Assembly (NCBI GenBank): GCA_963971285.1
Contig: OZ020258.1
Coordinates: 1,426,001 to 1,490,000 of the forward strand
Length of the DNA stretch: 64,000 bases
Source of the DNA: Astropecten irregularis
Lineage: Eukaryota; Echinodermata; Asteroidea; Paxillosida; Astropectinidae
Reading direction: 5' to 3'
Shown: one piece after another, positions 37,386 through 47,400 of the stretch
How positions within the stretch are numbered: position 1 is the first letter of the stretch
Layout: every line of letters starts with the position of its first letter
Position numbers and translations under genes: made by a program
Notes under the pieces: model-generated
What the model saw: the letters and a program-made list of their open reading frames with translations, nothing else
Told to the model about the DNA's origin: nothing
Databases searched by the model: none

Positions 37386-40300
37386 TAATTGTATCGAAAA
37401 AATAATTAAAAAAAACGACGAGAAGAATTGCTTCCTCAAAAACCTACAATGGGTTTACTGGTTGAGTCCCGTCGTATGCCATTTTCATTTACCAAGGCAA
37501 CGCATTCACTGGTACATTCTTTACATTACAAGAACATTGAACACGTCGTGATTATGCCTATACATGTAAGTTACTGCGATTATATCCGTTTTCATTGGCT
37601 TTTGTATGCATTCATTATGAAAATAATCATCCTTTCATCAAAACAAATTAAGGGGGACGGTGCGTTATAATATAATTTCCAAGAAAATGACTCAGTGTTC
37701 TGCGTACATGGGAAAGTAACAATCTGTAGTATGTAAATAATAAATGTATACAAAATAATAAATACAATTTAAACATTAATGATGGAGACAAAAAGAGAGA
37801 GGGGTGATAACAATATGAATATGACTCTGGTATCAGTTATGACTCAGAAATTAATCACGTTGAATCACAATCGGATTTCTTGATTTTATTCAGACATTAT
37901 GAAGAGACAGTCAAATTGAGACTGCATTGGATGTCAAACATACATTCAACTTTCAATACTAGCATAATATTATCAAGGTATGCTTTTGTTAATCTGTTCA
38001 TCTCCCGTGATTCGAATGAATTTAACATCATAATAATCTTTGATTTATGACATGGCCTGCTCAGAGTTATGAATTTCACAAAAACCTAAAAACCGCTACT
38101 GTATACACTGTCTGAATAGGACCATGTCTTTTGTTTTGCCATCGCTGCAGCAGGCCACAAGAGGGCGCACTACTGAAATAATGAGTCACAAGTTTACAAC
38201 CCCTATTAATTATTGTGGTTGCAAATTAATTTAGATGCAAGCAGACCAGAAGTAAGAGACAATTAATGTATTTATTCTCTTTAAGAGAAATATCGAGTAT
38301 ACGTATAATAGCAATGAATATTGGAAATGCACCACTTGCATGTATTACTGATCTCACGACTAAACATAATCATGATTTTTATATCAAATAAATTATTGAT
38401 GGAAAAGCAGAACTTTGTTTGTCGTCGATTCAACTACAGAGGGCGGCATTCAAACTCAACGTGCCCCAAAAGATTATAATTTTTATTTAAAATAAAATAA
38501 AATAACGTGCACTTTTCACGAGACACTTTGCATAATATTATGAAAAGCCCACTGAAACATCAATATCACGCGAGATACCGCGAGAGTTAATACCGAATTC
38601 AAGATGGACCATTTCTGCTAACGAATTTGTTTTCCCTTTTTATCTATTTCCTAAGTCACAACAAACTCTTCTGTAAAAAACAACAAGCAAGGACAAATAC
38701 CGTGGTCAGAATTGATATTTTATTTACCAAAGCCAAGATGGAAGGTATATTACTTTTCGAATAATCATTACTCTTATAATTGGGGACAAAAATAATTAGA
38801 TACTTGTAGTTCACATTACACGACAAGACATTACAATTGTTTGTATTCTTTTAAATAGTCACATTAGAGAATTATCATCGATTCAGAATTTCCTAAGGAA
38901 GATTGTTTGAAGTCTTTCCCCTTCATAGTTCACTTCTTGGAGATTTGTAGAAATGAACTATGAAATCTATAATTAGTAATAAATTATAGCTCAGTTCTTA
39001 TTGCCACATCCTGTTATCCGTCTACTTACATCTACCAAAACTACTTTATATTTTTTAGTTCATTTTTCAAAATATTTCTGCATTTATTTTACCGGATGTA
39101 AACGTCAGTTTAAGTCGGCTGAAGATAAGCATGATGACAACAATGTGTTCATCACTTCCTAAAAACATAGAAGGGATAAGTATTTCTTTTCTCTTTTTCC
39201 AAAAATATTCAAATTTTACATAAATATTTGATGTTAAATAGAATCAAGCACCTGGAAGTTATTCCATGTTTATTGTTCCAGAAATCATAACTTTTCGTCA
39301 TAAAAAATGTTGATTTAAATTGAACCAGCTTACGACAGGTGGTTTTAATAGGGGCCACGCATACATGGGTCACATAATAAATCGTACCATCCAATTCACT
39401 TTATGAATTCTAACGAGGCTTCGACGTTTTCATCAAAGTCGTTCGCATTAAATTGATCGCTGGTTTCTAAACGCCAACACCCAATGGCGCATTTAACCCA
39501 ACAGAAAAAATAGAGTCCCTATATAAAGGGCTCTACAAAAGATTAAAGTTCAATATGTCCACATTCTGATAGAAAACAAATGGAATGAATGAGGTAGATT
39601 GATGTACATGTTATTTGGAAGTTTTCGGTACCCATGCATATTTTTAAATTAATTATCATGGGATTCTGATAAGTGTAATATTAATGTATTTGAGGCATGC
39701 TCTGGTAAGCGTATAACCAGAAACAAAGTCGTGACGTAGACCGATGTCAGCCAATGATAAAAGCGCATTCTGCGAAAATTAATCTGGTATAACGTAGCAA
39801 CAACGTACACCCAATTAGCAACACAAAGTACTGCATAATGTGTGTGATCTTTAAAAGCAAATCATACCAGCACTGTTAAGTTAAGAAACTGCAGTAGCTT
39901 GAAGAAGTTACAATTCATATCAAGTTACAATATTAATATCATAACCGGTGTAAGACCAATAGTTTAAACGTTCAAACAAATTCCAAGGGGTATTGGGACG
40001 AGGGAATTTCTAAAAGCAGACGGCTGTTGTAGTATCACAAAAACCATCATTCGGTATTGGGTTGATACATTTTTCGCAAAACTTACACAACCACGCATCA
40101 TTTCAGTTTATATCTTAACAAAATATCTTAATCAATGTAAAACGAAAAGCGACCATTCAAACAAACAGTTATATAATACGGTCAATTGAAATAAAACAAA
40201 TGCTATATCTTGCGTAACAAGGTTTTTTTTTTGCAAAAAGGGGTTGATTAAAAAAACAACTTGCAAAACTATTTACAGATAATTCAAATACATCTACTTA

Positions 40301-40494
40301 TCATAATTAACCCTGTTGCGAACTTGGACTTGCACTTTCAAATCTGGACCTAGGAATTTAGGACGAATTGCGAGGCAATAATCTTCCCACCTTGACCCAG
40401 AGTGGAGTGGAGAGTGTTTGCCTAAATGGGTCGAAAATTAATGTCTCGATTTGCGCCAAGCTTGTGACACGTTTAAAGCCTAACAATCCAAATG
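37386..40494. other. No gene or repeat seen
   Basis: About 3 kb of AT-rich DNA without recognisable transposons or long frames. Confidence 0.4.
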
Positions 40495-40735
40495 ACTTGG
40501 GTCCAAAATGACTAGGATGCAAATGAACTGGGTCCAAATGACCTGGGTTCAAAATGATCTGGGTCCACATGACCTAAATGCCCTGGGTCCAAATGCCCTG
40601 GGTCCAAATGACCTGGACTAAATGCCCTGGGTCCATATGACTTGGGTTCAAATGACCTGGGTTTATATGACCTGGGTCCAAAATGGCCAGGGTCCAAATG
40701 ACCTGATTTCAAGACCCTGGCCAATATTGCCTAGG
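40495..40735. repeat. 15-bp minisatellite (ATGACCTGGGTCCAA units)
   Basis: About sixteen imperfect copies of a 15-bp unit, such as CCCTGGGTCCAAATG and GACCTGGGTCCAAATG, occur in tandem. Because 15 is divisible by three, the array is open in more than one frame (for example a minus-strand frame with HLDPGH repeats), but nothing indicates a gene. Confidence 0.8.
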
Positions 40736-41075
40736 TCCAAAAGGAAATGTTCAATCGTTGCCAACGAAATTATTATGTCAACAAATTTTGCACAAAACAA
40801 TGGGCAAATAAAATATTTTTATCCAATACGTTTAGATTTAACATGGTTTTTTTTTTATAAAGGCACATAACAAGTGGATGTGCAAGTGCTTTCAAACTAA
40901 AACAAAAAAAAATAGAACACACCAAACAATATTGTGCTATTAAAGCACACAAAACCTAATGTGTGATTTAAACCTACAATCTACATTACATCAATTAAAA
41001 GTATCCCTTTAAATAATTAGCTTATTTCTTCTTCTTTTCAGGAACCGATTAAGAGTTATCAATCCGTTCAGGGCT

Positions 41076-41214
41076 GGATTTCACAAAGAACTAAGATTAA
41101 TCTTAAGATGAGTTGTTCAGTATCACCATAGTGATTTGTATTGTGACATCGCATGTTGCCTAGCAATTAAGATGAATTCACACATAAGATTAATCTTAGT
41201 GCTTCGTGAAATCG
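41076..41214. mobile_element. GATTTCACGAA-type palindromic element, CTAAGATTAATCTTA interior
   Basis: Left GGATTTCACAAAGAACTAAG and right CTTAGTGCTTCGTGAAATC are inverted. Each arm contains the palindrome AAGATTAATCTT. It is about 139 bp. Confidence 0.62.
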
Positions 41215-41406
41215 GCCTCAGGCTTTAGGAGGGTATACACAAATAATGTAGCTTGGATTGAGTAAGTAAAGTAGAGTAGAAAATCTCACGGAAGAGAAAT
41301 GGTGTGAAAAAAAAATAAGTACGTGAAGAAAATGGCAGCACCTCAAAATTCCAATAGCATCAGTGTAAATAAATCCTACTTCAATTAGTTTGCAGTCACC
41401 AGTAGT

Positions 41407-41730
41407 CAGGCGCGGTTCTAGAGCCAATATTTTTGGGGGCTAGAAGACCCTTTTTTTCTTCTTTTTTTTTGGGGGGGGGAGGCTAGAAGTCCCAATATTT
41501 TGGGTTCTTCTAACACTCGCTTCTGCTATGTCTTATTAGGAGCCGAAAAACATGCACATTATAGCCCACACAACGCGTTTTTTTCTATGTAATTGGCGCT
41601 TAATAACTGAAAGAAATCCAGTATTTTCAAGATTTTTTTTTTCAATTGCATTTTTTTTGGGGGGGGGGGGGGGGGGCGGGCTGGGCAAAATTTGGGGGCT
41701 CAAGCTAGCCCCCCTGTAGAACCGCGCCTG
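41407..41730. mobile_element. hAT-like non-autonomous element with 8-bp target duplication
   Basis: Termini CAGGCGCGGTTCTA and TAGAACCGCGCCTG are perfect inverted repeats, flanked on both sides by the 8-bp direct repeat CCAGTAGT (41399-41406 and 41731-41738). An 8-bp duplication is typical of hAT transposition. The 324-bp interior has long G runs and no coding frame. Confidence 0.82.
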
Positions 41731-41738
41731 CCAGTAGT

Positions 41739-44337
41739 CGATCAGCAAATGAAATTGTGAGGGGCTAACTCTTTCTCTGCACTTTATCAGTACAAATATC
41801 TACTTTTAAAGATTAAAAACTCCCAAACAATAACTGTTTGTCTCTTTGTTCCGGTGAAAACTGCTTCAACTTCACCCAATAATTTCCAAAGAAAAGTCTA
41901 AGACCTTTAAGCCCAGAATATTAATCCATTAAAACAAAACTGCTTAGCCTGTGCATCATATTTAAATTTGCATGGGTCTTCTCTTTAATTTGATCACTCC
42001 ATTATCATGTGTTTCTTTTAATTGTACAGCTACTTTTAAATGGAAAAATAGTTTATCTACACTCAACATCTAAATAGAATCTAGTCAATATCCACATAAC
42101 ATTCAATACTTTTATTTAAGAAAAAGAAATTCAAGATTAATTTATACAAAATCGGTGACATCCTACAAATTCTTTCAATATCTGTGATTGATTCATACGA
42201 GAAACAAATTCTACAGTACAAAATAACAAAAATAAAGATTCTATCAAAGCAAGTAAGTAAGTCTGTTTTTTTTTTTTTATATATTACAAAACTTTAATAA
42301 GGAGGAAGCATTTTTCTAGTGCTTGAAAATACCTCGCATTTTTTCATCAATGCATAATAACGATTTCAGTCTAGACTGAAGATTATTTACAACATTTAAT
42401 TTTTTCCAATTTCCAGAATTTCTTCGAAGATATACACTCTTGTAAAGTGCTGATAAATTTTATACCTGAAATTAGCAGAAAATGCTGAGCACCAAGAAGT
42501 GTTAACAAGCAAAAACAGGACACCAACCAAACATGCATTTCATGTTTATTGCCCTTCACTGGTACTCGGCATATTTTTGCTGCGCATGCCATTAACACGC
42601 TCCAAGAAAGAAGACCTTAAATCATACAGTTCATGTCGACAATATTAACACTCTCCAGCATTGAACATGAACTACAAGTGCATGCTCTTCTTAGGATTGT
42701 AAAAAAAAGATATCTTTATAACTTTGAAATGTTGACGGTATCGCGTCACATTTCTAAACACAAACCAAACAACATATTTACATGCAAACAAAAGCGGTTA
42801 CATAACAATGCATTAGTTACCTTGGAAACAGATTGTGCTGATGTTTCCATGGCAATTTTTCTATCAAAAAAAAAAGGTTTGTAAATCCATGCCAACCACA
42901 TAACTTACAGAAAGCTAATAAAGCGCCTGATTATTTTGACCCACAGTTCTCCAAACTAGACACCATTAATAAAGCACTGTTCACAAAACACACAAGAAAA
43001 CAAACAAACAAACAAACCAAAATTGGGGTACAAAAGTCACTTTATAGGGTAACAAAATATGAAATAGTAGTCAAGTTTTGGAACACAATTATACTGCTCT
43101 ATGGGACAAGGGATGACAGTCCTCAGAAATTGAAAAACAAAAACAAATTAAAGGTCAACTCTCGTAAAAAATAAAAAGACTTTTGGGGGTTGGATTTAAG
43201 TCCAGAATCAGGAAGATGCAAGATTTTCATTTTTACATTTCGGTTAAAATTGACGAGTCTTTAGTATCACAAATAAAAAATTCACTTGATTTCAAAAAAT
43301 ATACAAAATGTACCTGCATATTAAAGGCCAACCATCTTGTTCAAAGGCTCTGCATATAAACGACAGGGAAGCTCACAGAAGAAAGTCGATTTATTTCCTT
43401 GTGAGTTTGTAATTTGACTGGGGAGGAATTCCAAATTTGTTCTAATACTGAATAAAATAAGACTGATTTCACTAAATACCAAGACTCAACTTTACAAAGT
43501 GCTGTCCGTGTTTTTATGATTTTCTGGTTGAAAAAATAGAATTTGAAGGTGTATTTGTCAGGCCAATTTGTCAGTAATGTAAGTAGCTTACAAATGCACA
43601 AATATCGGTGACAGTACTTTCTAGTACTTTCATAAATTATCAGAAAAAAAAAACTTAATGCGATTGGTGCCAACCTGCTTAGCATAGAAAGGCTTGGTTG
43701 TAAGAAACACCTTATCAAGTCTGCAGTCGATTTCACGAAACTTTACGCAGTTGCGTAAGTCTACTTACTCCACAAATTTCGTGGCGTAAGTGGACTTAAG
43801 CAACTGCGTAAAGTTTCATGAAATCGGGCACTGGACTACATACGAGACAAGAAAACAAGCATGCATCTCTACCTCAACGGGAAAAAACCCCCAAAACAGA
43901 GCTCCAAAAAATACTTCATACTAAACTTTTTTGCATAACACAAAGAAAACACAAATAAAAGATACAAACAGCCACATATGCGATTATGTAGAATCCTGAA
44001 GGTTTGTGCAGGTCAAATGCACGAAGAGACTTGCTCTATGAAAATGAGTCATATCTCACACTGCATCTCTATATCTCTATGACATATGGGGAATATGAAT
44101 ATGTATAGACTTCTTTGCATACAATTAGCATATTTCTTGAGAGTAAACTCTCACAATAAACACACAGTAAGTTGGCACTAAAGTAAATGACAGATTTTGG
44201 TTTCAGATGACAGGGAACAAAACAAAACAGCGGCATACAATGTGAATACCCTTCCGTCGTGATGATGTCTGTGGAGGCAATGGAACGACCCTCTGAAGGA
44301 TTGTGGGTAGGATGCACCTAGAGGTCAAAGGTTAAAC
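41739..44337 (-). other. Region downstream of CYRI stop; probable 3' UTR plus flank
   Basis: No coding frame is supported here. The 3' UTR must start at 44337. Minus-strand AATAAA signals (TTTATT on the plus strand) occur near 43390, 42545 and 42110, any of which could end the transcript. The region is AT-rich and low in transposons except for a 99-bp palindromic element at 43728-43826. Short runs such as (CAAA)n near 43000 and a T-tract near 42266 are present. The transcript end cannot be fixed from sequence alone. Confidence 0.4.
43728..43826. mobile_element. GATTTCACGAA-type palindromic element, TTACGCAGTTGCGTAA interior
   Basis: Arms of about 42 bp from CGATTTCACGAAACTTTACG to CGTAAAGTTTCATGAAATCG are almost perfectly inverted. 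The centre is CCACAAATTTCGTGG. It lies in the presumed CYRI 3' UTR or just beyond it. Confidence 0.65.
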
Positions 44338-44401
44338 TCAGGTCAGCAGTGCCTTGATAGAGCATGGTGTAGTCTCATCATTGAAGTGTTTGCTGTTGTA
44401 C
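44338..44401 (-). CDS. CYRIB: CYRI coding exon 10 (residues 307-327) and stop
   Basis: Follows ACCACACAG. It encodes [20 protein letters not shown] and a final Thr, then TGA at 44340-44338. The human tail [20 protein letters not shown] is clearly the same segment; this protein ends in Thr where human ends in Gln. Confidence 0.94.
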
Positions 44402-47400
44402 CTGTGTGGTAAAAACAAAATGGACAAGCGATGTATTAAAAGCAATCCAAACAAATTAAAAGGAAATGAATTCCTCGAAAAACAACAAAGAAAGAGGTGC
44501 AAATGCGAAACAAATTATTTTCAGTTTCAGTTCTAAACCAATTAATAATGCTACGGGGACAGGATTATTATAAAGCTATGATGATTTTTGGATGGACAAG
44601 TCCTCGGACTACAGTGTTTAAGTATACTTTTGTTTATCCAGGCCAGCTTAAAATGCTTTGTTTATTATAGATGTCACCCACCAATCCCGTCCTTCCTTTT
44701 ACCATCAGCCCTATCCCTCGCCCTCTTGCCCTTACCCCATCAGTTGTTAGTTGCTTATTTGTTTTCCCAGTTTTATTGTACATGACTGTATTCATTGTTT
44801 GTTGATGGCCGAATAAATAATAATAATAATTGTTGGAAGTGGATGGACAGGTGGTGAGTGAGAAGGGATGCCCGACCTTCCTATTGTTCTTTCCCTATTG
44901 TTCTCTCTTTCCCTATTGTTCTGTTTCTATTGTTCTTACCTTAAAGCATTCATTAAGGACTCAAACTCATTAGGAGACTGGTCCTTCAGCACCTTTATGC
45001 AACTTTTCACCTGCAGAATGAAAAACAATACAAACCAAACAGTAAGTTTTTTTAATATTTAGTACTTTGGTTTTTGCCAAAGAAATGGAGATTCATTTGC
45101 AAAAATATCAAGAAAGATACAGAAACAGTCATCTGTGAAATTCCCAGTCCCATACGGTGCCCACATTTGAGAAAACAGTGAAAAATGCTCTTGGTAATTT
45201 AAAATCAATTCAGTAGTTTTGATCTCAACCTGAGATTAAAAGTGGTTGTTGGTCTTTGGTTTTATTCGTTTCTGGATAAATACAGCATGTCAAGCAGAAT
45301 TATTTTAAAGGTATGTTTCTACATGTATGTATAAAGATCACCATCTTTATATCATGTAGGTTATAGGTAATTCTGTGAAGATTTCTGTTTTGGTATGCTA
45401 CCTTGAATGACAGCATTTTGTGAGAGAACTCTCAAACCCATTTATCGCAATTTGCATGAGATTTCCTAGGGCAATGGTAAACAGCACCTGAAGTGTGATG
45501 CACCGTTTAAAAGATATCTTGTTTGGCTCATTTCAGTGATAATGGTGACATGTTGTTGTTTTTTGCAACTTTGCCCCGTCTATTTTGTGGTCGGGTAGGA
45601 TACTCACGTCAATGCTTGATTTCTTGTCGAAAGCACCCATGGGGTGAACGTGGTCGAAAAGGATTATAAGTCCCACCATGGTACGCATGCAGAAGAGAGA
45701 AGTGTCCTCATTCTGGAACCGTGAGTAATGTTCACTGCAAGAGATGGAGGAAACAATTGATGCAACAGGTGAAAACACTGGAGATTTATGCAGCTTACTT
45801 GTATCTTTATGGGACCTACTGTACCTACCTACATGTAAGTGTATATATTACGTGGCCTACCTGGTGTAGCTGACACCTGTGTCGTATCCACCTGCCACAT
45901 GTAACCTATTTGTGTCACATGCAGCTCACCTGTGTCGCATCTACTTGTCGCATGTGACCTATTTGTGTCACATGCAGCCAACGTGTTGCATCTAATTGTC
46001 GCACGTGACCTATTTGTGTCACATGCAGCCAACGTGTTGCATCTACTTGTCGCATGTGACCTATTTGTATCACATGCAGCTATCCTCTGTCGCATCTACC
46101 TGTCACACGTGACCTATTCATGTCACATGCGGGTCACCTCTGTTGTATCTACTTGTCACATGTGACCTATTTGTGTCACATGCGGCTCACCTCTGTCGCA
46201 TCTACTTGTCACACATGACCTATTTGTGACACATGCGGCCAACCTATGTCTGAACTACATGTACCTGTCACATGTGACCTATCTGTGTTACATGCAGCTC
46301 ACCTCTGTCGCATGTGATCTAACTTTCACATGTGCCCTACCAGTATTTGTGTCACATGTGGCTTACCTATGTCGCATCTACCTGTCGCATGAGACCTATT
46401 TGTGTCACATGCAGCCAACCTGTGCTGCATCTACATATACCTGTCACATGTGACCTATTTGTGTCACATGTGTCTAACCTCAGTCGCATGTGGTCTAACT
46501 GTCACATGTGACCTACCAGTATACTGGTAGGTCACATGTAGTACTGCAGTATTTGTGTCACATGCAGCCAACCTCTGCAGCATCTACCTGTCACATGTAA
46601 CCAATTTGCGTCACAGGTGCAGGATGAAGGGATATCAGTAATGTTTCCATTACCTTCTAGCTATCATGAGTTTGCACACGCTGACCATTGTGCTCAGGAT
46701 ATCTGTAGTGTTCTCAATCGGCACCTCCTTGCACTGTAAGACAAAAAAATCAAACAACAAGAAGCAAGTGTCAGTATTATCAGGGAATGTGTCTTTCAAG
46801 TCTTACTGGGATTCATACATGTATGCCAACAAATTAATACAAATTCGATATCTCTTGCTATTTCTCTAGTTTCTAAGATTGAGGAGTACATACCTCAGTG
46901 ACAAACTTAGTTGTCGTGTCACTCAGGACCTTGAGCATCGGGCAAGCTTCTGCCAGAAACAGCGACATTCTGTTGGCCATCTCGTTATTAACCGCAAAGG
47001 AGCGGCTTTGGCTTTGGTCCTGGAGGTAAAAACAAGAGAGAGTGAGAGAGAGGGGGAATCACGACTTGAAACCTTGATTGCTGAGAGAGCAAAAGCAAAA
47101 TCAAAAAAAGAGATTTTTTTTAAACAAGTCTGCCCTGGGGAGACGACTCAATGTTTTCGGTATTGGGTCTCTGAGGAGGATCCTTGGGTACCGCTGGTCG
47201 GAACATGTGTCTAACGAGAGGTTACTGAGGGAGAGTAAGATGAGACCTATTACCTGCATGAGGTACGTGAGTGTCAGACTGTACGATCATGTGGCTAGAT
47301 TCCCTGCAAGTGATCCTGCCAGGCGGATTCTCTTTGAGAAAACATCCTAGTAGGACTCACCCGGTAGGGCATCAGATGGATCGTTATTTTGCCAAGATGG

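Noticed and set aside
40495..40735. CRISPR-like array
   Set aside because: The 15-bp units are contiguous with no spacers, and the host is a eukaryote.
45829..46165. Repeat-protein-like frames on both strands
   Set aside because: They arise from the 51-bp tandem unit inside a CYRI intron; 51 is divisible by three, so frames stay open automatically.
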